64,000 nt of DNA from Patiria miniata (GCF_015706575.1 NW_024037072.1:4035001-4099000); one strand, 5' to 3'; positions 27,701-42,700 are shown, counted from the first letter of the stretch. Program-made: numbers and translations. The notes: generated by a model from the letters alone, not told the origin.

Positions 27701-30700
27701 TACAAAGATCCCTGGTTCGAATCCACGTCGTCGCTGCTCATTTTCATCAGCTATTTTTCTTCTCCAAAATTATCACTGAGATAATTTTAAATTAAGGGGA
27801 AAATAGAACGAGAACCTAAGTCTTGCAATGATTCAAAGGAAAAACTGAATTATTCATGACATTGCCCCTAACCCTCCTAGGAAAAAAAAATACGCTCACT
27901 GTGCACTCACGAGGCCCCCTTCAATGGAGAAAACCATCTGAACAATAGCTAGCGCAATGCTTTCGCCATTGAAGGGGGCCTTCGTTATAGAACAGACAGC
28001 GTGTCCGGATTGGCCTATACGGACAGGACTGGACACGATCTGATACTAGGTGACATTACTTGGGAGGGTGCTTTTGTGGTATAGGGGAAGGGATTATGGG
28101 GAGATACTTCAGCTAAGTTGCAAAGGGAGAAATACAATTTAAAAAAAAAATCAAAAATGCCCGATTCCTCTGCCAAAGATATCTAAAAGTGTGGGGGAGA
28201 TTTCCAAAAAAAAAACTTGTGGTGGACACGACTGGCCACTTTTTGACATCGGGTGACACAAGGCCGGGGGATGCTAGTTGTGGCATAGGGGAGGGGGGTG
28301 GCCAAGGGAGGGGTGGGGAGGGGTGGGGAGGGAGGGGAGTAGTTTCACTAAGGCTTGGGGGCCCTCAGCCACCTCAGTTACCCTCTCCCCATGATACACC
28401 ATTGAAAATCAATCTTATTGGAAATTTGAAAATTGAAAATCAAAATCTTATTCCTAGAAGAGCATGATTTAAACAAACAGTCATAAAATGTACTAAATCC
28501 TTGGTGAAAGACTTACAGGTCCGGACGCTGCCCGTATTTGACAGACTGCCAGCCGAGACAGTGACGTTGTAGAGACTTCCCGGCCTTAGACCAGTGAAGC
28601 TGCCGATGCGTACAGCGTTGGGACCCACCACGCCCACGTTGGCACCGGCGGAAGGCACGATTTGATAGACGTAGTTCTGAGTGTTGCCGGTCACCTCTCC
28701 CCAGGTGAACTCAATGGAGGTCGTCGTGACCTCACGGAAGATGACCTCGACTGGAGCAGCGACAGCTGTAACATTGGTTTCAAATGCAAGATTTCAACGA
28801 TTTATCAATTTATTCATTTCCTATTATTCTAACTAGGGAAACCCCGTCAGTTTTTAATGAACTGTACTCTCTCTGGAAACCCTTGATATGAACGTGGGAA
28901 AAGTCACCAAACTGGAACAGTTTCAAAACTTTAGAAAATAAAAATATGTGGCAAACTCAAATATTTGAATATCGTTTTCTTATGAAGTTAGCTATGTTTC
29001 ACACCTTATAATTCAAAACTCAATTTTAAAGTCCTAACTGTTTTAAAGAAAACTTTTATTTCAAATATTTACATGATAAGCTTCAAACCATACAACCAAC
29101 ACTCACAAAAAAATTTAATGTGACCAAAAATACAGAGTAAAATTTTACAATAACAAATTGTACCTTGGGCTGTTTGTTCCACTGAAATTAGCAGTGTTTC
29201 GCTTTATTTTCAGTGTTTCAAGTATTTTCAGTGCAAATTTATAATGTCATGCCCAATCAAGCTCCAGGTTGTCATGATCGCAGCAGTGTGCTTTTGGGTT
29301 TTTATTTTGCTTTGGATAGAAATGAATGTTATGGAAGCTCAATCAAAACTGAACTAAGAATAATGAAATAACAACTGATGTGAATATTTCTATACCAAAG
29401 GTCTCAAAGTGCTTCACAATTATTACCCCTGTTCATCAGGCTATGAGACCATTTATTTCGGCAGCAGCTCGAGATCAGCGCAATCTGGATTCTACCTTCA
29501 CAGGTACCCATTTATACTCCTGGGTGGAGAGAGGCGATTGTGGTAAAGTGTCTTGCCCAAGAACACAAGCACCATGGTCCCAGTCAGGGTTTGAACCGAC
29601 ATGAGTTGGACACTGCAACCACTGGACCAGGTGCTCCATATTGACCCGTTAGCACTTGTAAATGCGTTGTACTACACTGTATTGACTTTTTGCTGAAGCC
29701 ATAAAACTATAAGATCTTGGGTCGGTTTGGGGGCTAGGGCTATGCACTGGAACCGGGTACCCGAGTACCCGACCGTTAATGTCAGGAACCGGTTCCAGAT
29801 TATGGAATCGGCCACCCGTAACCAACTTCGCAAATTACTTCGTAACTTCTCAGTCAATGAAAAAAGAAAGGTTTCGAATGTCAGTGGGAACATTTTCAAA
29901 ATGAAAAAAACAGGATACATTTCACATTTTATGATGCTTGCAAAAGTTGCAGTTTTCGCCACATAGCTAAAAAGCTCACTGTATACACTCTATCTAGGCG
30001 TATTGCTGCACCGATGTGTCAGTATTATCGTGCGGACCTTTATGAACAATCGGAACAGCAACATCTCAAATTTGAATTTCTGGCGTGGGTTTCTTTCACA
30101 GGTACCCGGGTACCCGTATTTTTTTTCAGTAGGGTACCCCGTTCCTGTACTACCCGTAAATGCACACCCCTATTGGGGGCGGTGTAAGGCGTGTCAACAG
30201 CCAGTGCACTTTGGGGTAGTAGGGAGTAATGCATTTAATAAAAAAGCCACATTACCTGTGGACACGGAGGCTGAGCTGGGCACGCTGGTGGTTCTATCTA
30301 ACGCTTCCCCGGCCACAGCCCTGACTGACACGGTGTAGACCGATCCAGGCAGAAGCTTTCGCAGGGTAAATCTGGGCGTCTGGCCGGCCCCAACGGTGAC
30401 CGGGTTAGTGGAGCTACCGTCCTGCGGCAGGTAGTCCAGGAGGTAGAAATCCACCACACCGCTGGACGGCTGCCAGCCGACGGTGAGAGTAGTCGAGGTG
30501 GTTGCTAACCTGAACGGGATGCCCGGCTGGGCGGCACCTGAGGGTGGGGCATTGTGGGAATGTGTTTATGCGGTGTATGCATTGCTCATCGAGGGCACTA
30601 CAGGGAGCCCCAAAACAAGAAAAAGTTGTGCAAGCAGATATCCTTTAATTTCTCAAAACCTACTTAACATGAGGTTTCTATATGTATGTAAGGCGGTGTG

Positions 30701-33700
30701 AACACACAGTGGTCTCCCCTACTGGAGCTGTCGCAAGAAGTGACAAAGCACCATGTAACCTTCATGCAGAGAGTTTGTTTCATTTTTATATTATAAAATT
30801 GTTGTGAAAACTGAAACGTGGAAAAATCCGAGAAAATTTAAAGTTTTCTTGTAAATAAAACAAACTGAGTTTCGAGCCGACTTACGGGTGCGTTGGTTTA
30901 CAGACAGAGTCAGCGTGGGAGTGACCACTACCTCGATGGTGTACAACTCTCCGGGGGTCAAGCCCGGGAGGTTTCTGGTTGCAAACACTCTGTTGGCGTC
31001 GACGCTCTGTACTTGTAGGGCACCCCGGCCGGAGCTGGTCGGATAGACGTAGACCTGGTAGATGGAGCCGGCGGCCAGGTTCTCACGCCAGACGACGGTG
31101 ATCTCGCTGGTGGTGTAGCTGCTGACAAAGATCTCGTCCAAGTTGATGTCAGCTACATGGAGGAGAAATTAAATATCATTTTGCTACAGAAATGTAAGGT
31201 AAATACTGGTAAATATTTTATGACTGCCGAGGGTTGTAGTTTGCAGTCAAGACATCACAAGTGAATCACAGTCAAGTCATTCACTTCGTAGGTCATCACA
31301 AGTCAATCAGAGGTCATCAAAAGTCAATCGCAGGTCATCACAAGTCAATCTGAGGTCATCACAAGTCAATCAGAGGTCATAACAAGTTATTCGCAGGTCA
31401 TCACAAGTCATTCGCAGGTCATCACAAGTCAATCTGAGGTCATTACAAGTCATGCGCAGGTCATCACCAGTCATTTGCAAGTCATCACAAGTCAATCAGA
31501 GGTCATCACAAGTCAATCACAAGTCAATCAGAGGTCATCACAAGTCATGCCCAGGTCGTCACAAGTCAATCAGAGGTCATAACAAGTAAATCACAAGTCA
31601 ATCAGAGGTCATCACAAGTCATTCGCAGGTCATAACATGTCATTCGCAGGTCATCACTAGTCAATCACATGTCATTACATGGCATCACAAATCACTCGCA
31701 GGTCATCACAAGTCATTTGCAGGTCATCATGTCAATCAGAGGTCATCAAAAGTCATTTGCAGGTCATCACAGGTCATCACGGTCAATTATGGGTAGTCAG
31801 AAGTCAATCACAAGTAAATTGCAACTCAATCACCGGTCATCGCAAGTCGTCACCGCTTACTGCTTGTGCACAAGTCGATCACAGGTCATCACAAAAAAAA
31901 TCACATACCAGTTCTAAGTCATATACTAATCAAATGAACTATCATTTTGTCATTGATTATATGTGATTTTACTTGTGATTGATGGGCGAATGAAGTGTGA
32001 TTCAATTTGTGATGGACCAGACTGACACATCTCTGTATTTTCGAGTAAATGTATTTTCAGAACAGAAACCTTTTAAAAAAAAAGCCACATCCCTTTTCCA
32101 GACCCCCAAATGTATTTTTGATGAAGATGTTTTTGCCCTTTTTAGGGAACGTCTTTAATTATAAACCTTGAAACATGAAGCTTGCCTTGTTTTTCTTTTT
32201 ATTCTCCACTTGCCTTTAAAATCTCATGACACTCCCATTTGTTTTTCCTTTCGAAAACGGCCTGTTTAAGGATGACTTTGTACCTGTTTGGATGATCTTT
32301 TCAGAGGCCGTGTCCCCATACTGAGGTGGGAAGGAACTGACTCCGCTGTTGACAGAGTCTAGCCTGGACCTGACCAGGACCCGGTACTCTGCCAGGGGCA
32401 TCAGCTGCGAGAAGTCGATGGAGGTGGTGTTGGGACTGACTTCCTGCCGAAACGTCGGGTTGCCTGGACCGAAGATATCGACAGTGTATCCGTCGAGGGG
32501 GGTGTCAGCCGGCTGCCATTGGACGGTGAATGAGGTCGGGGTGACGTCACTGGCAGTGATGACACCGGGCGAGTCGGGATCTGGAACGTTGCCAAAAAAA
32601 CAAATATGGTGATGTATTAGGACAAATAATATCGTTTCGGTTTGCGGTAACACCATGTGGTAATAACTACTGCTTAGAAGATATTAGTTCTGAAAAGAAC
32701 TTGTCCTGCTTGTTATCAACTTTGCTAAGTAGTTTTTTTTTGTTCTGTTAAGAACAGTCCTGCTGTAAGTTCTAAACGAACTTGTCTTTGGTCTCAACGT
32801 TTCAACTAGCCTGCTCTAGTCATCGTCAGGAGACTGAAGATAGTTGGAGATGCTACTCCTTAAGTAGGATTCGTTAGGATTGGGAGTGCTTGCTGGGCAT
32901 GCCCTGCTCGCTCGGGTGTGTCAGTTGGTTGTGAGCCATGGGCATTGTGTTGAGGGATGCCCGCTGAGCGTCCTGCTCGCTCGACTGTGTCAGTTGGCTG
33001 TTGTCATCTAAAGTTTTTCCAAAGACCAAAATTTCAATTTTCGACTCGTAAGCCGAAACGAACCACACTTATCATGACATTCAAGAACAAGACAAGCAAT
33101 TAAAATAAATTGTAATTAAAATAACAGTAATAATAATGGAAAGTCAAAACATTTGCCTCATCGCTCCGGACATAAAAATCAGTGAATAATGACACAATTG
33201 TGGTCACAGTAAAACACAACAGATTAATTCTGGCAAACAATAATATACCGAAGGGCCAAGCCACCAATCAATTTGTCCATGGTAAACTAAACTCTTACTT
33301 GTGCGGATATGTCTGGTGAACGATGCGAATGGAGTAATTGCGTTTATAGTAATTTGATATATCTCAGACGGCTGGAGCTCTGTAAACTCAAACTGGGTTG
33401 GTTCCTCACTGCCGCGTCCAAATACCTAGCAAATACAGGGACAGGAAAGAAAGTTTGGAGTCAGTGTGGATTCTGTCGCCTTGTGACCCTGTGGTGGCCG
33501 TAAAAAAGGGGGGAAATTGTGCAACAAACACAGCAAATTACTGCTAACTCTCCCCCCCCCCCCACCCCTTGGCAGCTAAACCCCACCTTGATCAAAACCT
33601 GAATTCACCCCTTTGACCCATAAACATTTTAAAAAGAGAGAGAATGACACACACGTGAACGCCATTTAACAACTGTTGACTGCTGTGATGTGGGATATGA

Positions 33701-36700
33701 CGTTTTCGCCTCGGGTGCTATGCACCATGAGGGTGTTCAAAACATCATATCCCACATCAAAGCAGTCAACAATAGTTTGGTTATACCTCTGTCTTGGATT
33801 CTTTGGATTTTGATGTAAGAATCACGAAAATCAACAGCAGTAAACACAACAATCATGACAAATGAACGTCAACTCACATGCATGTCGCGTGCTCAAAACA
33901 GCTGCTAGTTCACTGCTCCCACACGTGAAAACATGGTGAAAATAGCTCGGGTACCAATGATACAAGCGTTTCACACCATACGTACCCTACCGTACATGAT
34001 ATCCCACAAAGAGTGTGCCATGACTTTTTATAAACTTAACACGTGATCGTTTTGGCCCAATGAAAACACAGTATTCAAGACAGAGGTATAACAATGCTAC
34101 TTTGTGCTATGACCCTGCACAACAGGTGTTTACACGTTTAAATGAAAATACGTTACATGTACTTTGTGCCAGTTGGGATCAAACCAGTGTGCGTGCAAAG
34201 TGTGGCCTATGCACTACATAGTGTTTTAGGAGGCAAAGATCCATCAACCGTTCCTGAACAAAGTCCATAATGTTTAACAGTTCAAAAATGGGATATCCAT
34301 GCATGCAACTGGGAAATTAGAAAGAAAAAACTCCAAACCGCACAAAACTTTGTGCAGTATGTTTTAATTTGTAATGGCATTCATGAGAAGTGAAAAACGA
34401 GGAAATATGAAGATCAGAAATGTAACAAAAGCAGAAACTCTAACTAAACTTCAGTTTTAAAGAGGCAAGAGCTATCATTTTAGAAACATTCTCTGAACAG
34501 GAACAAAAACACTGTGATTTGTGATTTTTGAGTCAAGAATTTTAAATACTATAAATTAAATAAAATTCTGCCTAATTAAGCTCATCAGCTAATCGATTCA
34601 CTGCCCGATGATTATATGTCAAATACGACAAATATTCACTTAAGGTTGAACTACAGACAAAAAATTGACTTTAGAGCGCTAATTGAACCTCTGACCTCCG
34701 CGCCGCCATATTTAACCTGCAACCTCTGGTAGGCATTGTGGAGGTCGCAGGTGCGAATCCCCCTCAAGTCAATTTTTGTTTCTTAAACTTCACACTGATA
34801 TAAAGTGCACCTACTCCATGTTCCCTTTAAATTGGTAGATTTGACACGTCGCAAATGTCTCTTTTTAAAAGGATTTCAAAGGAATGAGGGCATCAAGGAA
34901 AATGTACCCTGACTCTTACCTCAGTGTCAAAGCCTGTGATTGAGCCTGTGTATTCCGATGCGCCGACAGGGGCCCAGACTACACTCACAGATGTTGAGGT
35001 TAATCTACGCACCAAAAGTTGACCAGACGGTACAGTTGCTGAAATGACAAAAGCAATTGTTTAATTTTCATTCACAAATAGACAGTTTGCCCATTCCTAT
35101 TGGTTGAGAGCCCATCACGTGGCCGGTTTTAAATAAGGGGTTAAATGTGGGCTTGGGAGGTGTTAAATACAATGTTTAAGACTGGCTGGATTCTGTGATT
35201 GAATTGTGACAGGATGACTTGTGATTGAATTGTGACAGGATGACTTGTGATTGAATTGTGACAGAACGACTTGCAATTGAATTGTGACAGGATGACTTGT
35301 GATTGAATTGTGACAGGATGACTTGTGATTGAATTGTGACAGAACGACTTGCAATTGAATTGTGACAGGATGACTTGTGATTGAATTGTGACAGGATGAC
35401 TTGTGATTGAATTGTGACAGGACGACTTGCAATTGAATTGTGACAGGATGTCTTGTGATTGAATTGTGACTGGATGACTAGTGATTGAATTGTGACAGAA
35501 CGACTTGCAATTGAATTGTGACAGGATGAGTTGTGATTGAATTGTGACAGGATGACTTGTGATTGAATTGTGACAGGGTGACTTGTGATTGAATTGTGAC
35601 AGGATGACTTGTGATTGAATTGTGACAGGATGACTTGTGATTGAATTGTGACAGAATGACTTGCAATTGAATTGTGACAGGATGACTTGCAATTGAATTG
35701 CGACAGGATGACTTGTGATTGAATTGCGACAGGATGACTTGTGATTGAATTGTGACAGAATGACTTGCAATTGAATTGTGACAGAATGACTTGCAATTGA
35801 ATTGCGACAGGATGACTTGTGATTGAATTGTGACAGGATGACTTGCAATTGAATTGTGACAGAACGACTTGCAATTGAATTGTGACAGGATGACTTGTGA
35901 TTGAATTGTGACAGGATGACTTGTGATTGAATTGTGACAGAACGACTTGCAATTGAATTGTGACAGGATGACTTGTGATTGAATTGTGACAGGATGACTT
36001 GTGATTGAATTGTGACAGGATGACTTGTGATTGAATTGTGACAGGATGACTTGTGATTGAATTGTGACAGGATGACTTGTGATTGAATTGTGACTGATTT
36101 ATGACGTCTAGTGATGGCTTGGTTTGCGATTTATACTGCCACTTCTCCTTACATGTTGACTGGGTGTAAGAAGCCGGTTCGCTGATGCGCTCTGAGTTGC
36201 CGACCCCACTCACTGTGACGACCTCAATGGTGTAGGCCGTGTTGGAAAACAACTGGGTCAGGTCAAAGTTCGTCTGGCTGATGATATCGGATGTGACCTT
36301 CAAGGTGCCCTCGGCAAAGTAGGAGACCTGATGAATGATAAAAAAAAAAAAAAAAAAAAATTTTAAAAACGATTCTATTTTGACAAGTTTGTGTCAATTC
36401 ATTATTAAGCCTCTTCCTATAAAGATAGAGTATATCATTTGCAGCTTTCCAAAAAGTAACTGATAAATTATTGTTGAAAAGCATACTTGGTTTAGAGATA
36501 GTTATGGCACTCTAACTCCCTGTGAAATTATGCTGTCATTTTGAATAAAAAAAATAAAAGGAAGTCATTTCCAAAGATGTGTCTAAAGACGCATATACGG
36601 AATTTTCCATTTGTAGTTCGTTTTTAATTCGGGGAAGCGGTGAATGGGTGCGCGCTGGCGTAGACACGCCGCACATGCCGCGCTGGCTATTTTTTGTCGG

Positions 36701-39700
36701 TTCAGTGTGCGGCATCGCGCAGCTGCAATTGGCTGAGAGAGAACGTGTCCCGGACACCGATTTCGGGCTCAATTCAAAACATGACTCGGCAACTTTTGAA
36801 TTGAAATCAAGATCCTAGAATATTTTTTCTCGGAATATACAGCATTCACTGAGCGAAAACTTCATCAGGCTAGTTGTAAAGCACCCTTCTTTAGATTTTG
36901 AGCCCTTGTGTTGCTTCAAACGAAAACAAAATTGCACAAATGATAAACTCCAACCTGTAAATCGATAAAAATCCACTCTAAGGTTTTGATGGATTTTGCT
37001 GGACTGAGGAGGGTAACGCACAGCCAATATTATTGAGCATGATACCTAATGCCTCTTGTGTATAAATATAACACAATTTGCATTTCCTACACATTACAAA
37101 ACGCATACAAAGTGAGACTTCCTAAGGGAAACACTAAAAAAAAACTGACCCTGATTTATTTCTTGTTGCTATGGAGGGTTACCATGACAACCAACATTGA
37201 GGGCTTACCCTATATCCAGTGACATCACCATTAGGTCGGGTCCAGCGTACGGAGAGAGAGACAGGCATGGCAGAACCCAAGGGAGTGTTTGGATTCACCG
37301 GTGGATTTGGGACTGAAAAAGGCAAAAATGTAACAAATTAACAGCAGAGATGAAGCTGGCATATGAGAGAACAAAATCGAACAATAGATGGAACAAAAAT
37401 GTGTGTCCAAAATGTGAGCCACGCTGCAGTTACACATGTACATGTACTCACATAATGTACAATAATGCCCAATTTTTAGACACCGCCTCTTGTAAATTTT
37501 ACGACGAGAAAAATGTTCAGTGTTTTCGTAAAAATGAAAGAGCTTGAATTACGGTTAGAGTAACAACCTCATCAACAAAGAAGTTCACTTCTTACTTGAG
37601 AAAGTCGGCGAAAAAGTTTGAAAGACAAGGGCACCATTCATGACACCGTACCATTCAATCAGGTCCATGATTCATAAACTAACTCTACTAATGCATGTGG
37701 GAAAAATCTGGCATCATCGTCTTTTTCTTCCAACAACTGCTAGTGAAATGTATCACTTAGGCCTATGCTCTCTTCACCATCTTCAAGGTAATTATTGTGA
37801 TCTTTAAAGCATTGCATTTTGTACAACTAAATCTTAAACCTCTGAAAATCGTACAAAATGTTGGATTTGATCCATTGCATCGTTCATGTGGCTACCCGTA
37901 ACCGGCCGGCTATGTGCTATCAGGCGGCGCGGTGTATGGTGGTACCGTTGCATATCATTGTGTGCTGTGCACGCACACACCACACACTGTATTACCGCGG
38001 GACGCAGTGATTTTTCCCTGCCACAGGTCAATGTTTAACCTTTTATCCAGCCGGAAAAGGGTTCTGATCAGTGTTTGCCTAGGTGTTTCTAACGTAGAAA
38101 CACACCATTTACGACTAAAGAGAATAAAACTACGTCTATAAATTGCTTTGTTTCGTCTGAATTAGGGTCAGGGAACCAGGCAACAAGTACCAGAAAACTT
38201 TAAACAGGTCAGTGTAGCAATATTTGCTATAAAATACTAACCCCGAAATCCATCCACTTCTGAAAATTACAGCAAAAGCAAATGTTGTATATCACCTTTA
38301 AACACTTAAACAGACTGGTAACCAAACAGCTTCTGTAGGATCATGCAAAATAACTACAGGACTATAGACTAAGACTTCTATAAAATCAAATCAATTAATT
38401 CTGTGACTTACAGGTTCGATCTGTGACTTCCCCAGACACGTCAGGCACCCCGACTGCCACTACACGGATGGTGTACTCTCTCCCCGGTGTCAGACCAGAG
38501 AAGACAGCCAATCTGTTTTCCAAGTTGATGGAAGGAATTCCTTCGTTAGGTGTGATGCTGACAGTGTGTTGTTGGAAGCCGCCGAGGCCGGACGCGTCGC
38601 CCCAGAAGACCGTGATGGTGGTGGTGGTTGTATCTTGGACGGCGAGCTGTGCAGCAGCTAGTTGACCTGTTGATAAATTCACATTAATTTATTAGTCTGT
38701 GTGCCGGGCCAAAACTGCCCTGCTTGTTTTTTTTTCTTCGTAACGTCTAAACTCCATGTACACTCTATGGTTTAGGGATTCCTCAGCAGTTAAACACAAT
38801 GTGATACAATGTAGTAACCGCTAGGCCATGGAGTGTCATGGCCTAGCGGTTAAGAACACCGGACTCAAGCTCTGGTGTTTCAGAGGCCACAGTGGCGTGG
38901 GTTCGAGACCGCCGGGTGGGCACTTGTGCCCTTGAGCAAGGCACTTAACCATTATTGCTTCGTCCTTCGGATGGGACGTAAAGCCGTAGGACCTGTGTGT
39001 TGTGTAATCCAATGCACACTTAATGTTAAGAGAAGGGGTTTGCCCCGGTGTTTCTGGCCTCCTGTATAAACTCCCACACGGAGTATTTAGGAGATGAACC
39101 AACCAAGAACCAAATACAGAGCTATCTCCTAAGGCGGTAAAACGCAAGACACTTTTTTAAAAGAAACGCCGACAGTTATTTTTGAGATCATCTGTCGGGC
39201 AGAGTTGTCATCAAGTTATCACAAGTCAATCTCAAATGAAGTGACGAGCTATGCAAGGCCCTGCCTGTGTTATCGTTTGTCCCCCCCCCCCCCCCCCCCT
39301 TTACTTCTGACCTGACTTGTGATTTGACTTGTAAGTTGACATTTTGATTGGCTCGATTACAAGTCTGCAGCAGCATTATTATTGTTTTTTCCTGCCCGAT
39401 ACCTGTTTCTGCGGTAGCAGTTGTCGGACTGCTGTACGTCTCCTCGCCCTCGGGTCCACTCACGGTCACCACAGTGAAGTTGTAAGTGGTCTGCGGTTCG
39501 AGTCTCTTCACGGTAAACTGACGGGGCTGGTCCTTCTCTACAAACCCTGATATGACTTCAGGGCCTCCTGCAGCAGTGTACGATATCCTGGTGTGTGTGT
39601 GTAAAGGGGGAGGCGGAGATAATGAGCAATGAGTGAACAAACAGTGTGATCTGAACCCAGAACCAATAGATTGCAATTCCATAGTTCCGAGGTATCAAAA

Positions 39701-42700
39701 AACTCTTCAAGTTTAATATGATCTTTTTTCTTTCTGCATTGGTGAATCTCTTCTTTTCCTTTTATTTTTAGTCCTCAACACCTCGTTTCGTAGTCGTTTA
39801 CTTAAAGTGAGGCCAAGTCCCAATCTTTTGTCTAGAACTATATATGGGAACAAGCTGACAAGCTGGTGTAGGATGAGCAATGAGTGAACAAATGGTGTGG
39901 ATCTGAACCCAGAACCAGTCAACTGCAATTCCAAAGGTCCGAGGTAAAAAAAAAAATCTTCAAGTTTAATATAATTTATAGAACTATATATGGGAACAAG
40001 CCGACAAGCTGGTGTAGTAAGTTTGCAAACCCGTTTTTGGACACGGCTTTCATTTTCAGCCTTGTGAGGGACGACTTCCGTTCCAAAAAAAAATAAAATT
40101 TGTATAAAACTGACTCCATGGGCCTAGCTTGTTCATCCTCTGCATGAATGCTGTTAACTCGAACATGAATTTGAAAACATTTCAAATCTGCAACTTTTGC
40201 AGTCAGGATTTCGCGGTTGTTTGTGTGTGATTTTGCTTGGTCACAAAACAGGCATTGAATATTGAATTATAAGATGGGATGAATCTTGAATTGAATTTTG
40301 AAAACAGTTTTGCCCGACTTTTATTCGGAATAGTGCGGCAACTCCAAAAATTCTGTCACAAGTAAAATCGCACTTCATTTACCTCAAACACACGGCTATG
40401 AGTGTCTTGTATCAACCTTGATAAGTTGTGCAATGGCAAGCTCCACAACGATTACGATTTGCTGGTACAATAGTTCATTTGGAGTCGCTTCGGTAATACG
40501 CCACCTAAAATGATTGTGCAAGTTACGCCATTATTTGTGGCGCAAGTCGTGGACTTAATACGCACTATGAAACTTTTGTGAAATGTGTCATAATTGAAAC
40601 GTTGCGCACTGTGAAATGTTTCGCAACTTACCCAATAAATTTATGGCGCAAAGGGAGTCATGCCATTGCGTAAAGTTTCATGAAATCGGCTGCTGCACCT
40701 AACATTCACATTCAGGTATGAACTGGCCTTACGGTGGATTTATCGGAATCTGTCAACAAGTGACGAATCACTGCATACTCCAGCCCTACATTCACATTGA
40801 TGCTTGGTATTTTTACTACGAAGGGAACACTTGTGCATGGAACAATTTCATTTTTACATAGTCAAGTTGCACACTTAAAGATATAGTCCATCATTTGTAA
40901 TTTGTGCATTTTGTTCGTTTGAAGCAACAAAAGTGCTCAAAATCTAAAGTAGGGTAATAACAACTAACCTGATGAAGTTTCAGCTCAGCTTCAGCTGTAT
41001 ATTCCGAGAAAAACAGCATTCTAGGATCTCAATTTCAAATCAAAAGTTGCTGAATCATGTTTTGAATTGGGCCTGAATTCAACGTCTGAAACACGTTCTC
41101 ACTGAGTCAGTTGCAGCTACGCGATGTCGAGCACCGATCCGACAAATTATAGCAACCACGTGTGCGTTGTGCCAACGCTTGCGCGCGCTTCGCCGAAATA
41201 AAAAACAAACTACTAACGGAAATTTCAAACGGTGCTTCTTAAGACGCACCGTTGGAAAGGCCTTCTTTCGTTGATTTCTTCAAAATGACAGCTTGCCAGA
41301 AAGAATAATTTCACAGGGAGTTTAGTCCCCTTACTATCTTTCAACCAAGTATGTTTTTTAACAATAATTACGCCAATTAGTTTTTGGATAGCTGCAAATG
41401 ATGGACTCTGGCTTTAAATGTGTAAATTAGGGCTTTACCTGTATCTGTCAAAGATAGGATCGTTCTGGAAACCATCCCAAACAATGTCTGCTGTCAGAGC
41501 TGTTGTACTGTCCACTGAGACCGAGGGGACTGCTTCGGGTACTGTGTGACAATAGTACAATAGAACAGTTATAAACGTGTGCCGTAAAACTGGAAAGGGC
41601 CAAGTCGAATGATGATGGTCCGAGCCAGAGTTGACAAACTTCAAATGTTGCTGTTCGTCCATTTTACATTATAAACCAATTCAGGCCATCTCTATGGGGA
41701 ATGCAACGCGCAGTGATTAAACGGCGGTTTTAAAACCATTGTTCGTCCATTTTACATTATAAACCAATTCAGGCCATCTCTATGGGGAATGCAACGCGCA
41801 GTGATTAAACGGCGGTTTTAAAACCATCCACCTGACAGGCTCTCGACCAAAGTACCAAAGTGCGACGTCATTTTGAACGGGAAGTGTAGTGTAAACGAAT
41901 GGAGTACGCACGTGTGTTGGTTGACAGGCTGAATGTCTTTTACACACATAATTGTGCGCATGATGTATTCACTTCGGTACTCTATACAGGGTGAGTAAAA
42001 AAACACGAAACCCAAATGTTGGGACCATTGCTTTAGTGAAGTTCTGCAGGTAGCACTTTTAAAAATCTAGGATATGAAAGCTCAATGCATCAGCTTTCTG
42101 TTAGTACAAGAATCATTAAAATCACTCATGTACTTTTCAAGTTACGGAATTTTAAACACAACCACCGTTTTAGAGTTCTGTCCACGGATCACAAAACAGG
42201 TGTGCGTTCTTTCAGCAAAATGAAAACAATTCTCACACATACCTATGTGATTTGCTTTCGTCTTGCTGAAAGAACACTTTCATTTTGTGATCCGTGGACA
42301 GAACTTTAAAACCGTTGTTGTGTTTAAAATATCGTAACTTGAAAACTACATGAGTGATTTGAATGATTCTTGTACTAAAAGAAAGCTCACGAATACAGCT
42401 TTTATATGTTAGATTTTGAAAGTGCTACATGCAGAACTTCACTAAAACAGTGGTTCCGACATTTGGGTTTCATTTTCTTTTACTCACCCTGTAGAATGGT
42501 AAAATGAATATTCATAAGTTAAGTCCTATCTTACGTGTTCTCTGGGCAATGCTAGTCTGCTGACTCTGGCTGCCACCCTCCAAGAAGTAGATGAGTAGTA
42601 TGGTGTATTTCCGCCCAGGAGTCAGGTTAGTGAAGGTGTAGAAGGGGTCGTCATTGTTGACGTTCCTGTCGAATACCGGCTCAGTGTCAATACGAAGGAG

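Noticed and set aside
31260-31900. CRISPR-like regular repeats
   Set aside because: Direct 21-bp tandem units without unique spacers in an animal intron; a minisatellite. The arrays at 19567 and 35190 were rejected for the same reason.
35141-36303. Long minus-strand reading frames of repetitive Ser/His/Gln/Asn-rich peptide
   Set aside because: They are produced by the 26-bp minisatellite, which is stop-free in three frames. The splice donor at 36153 ends the true exon before it.
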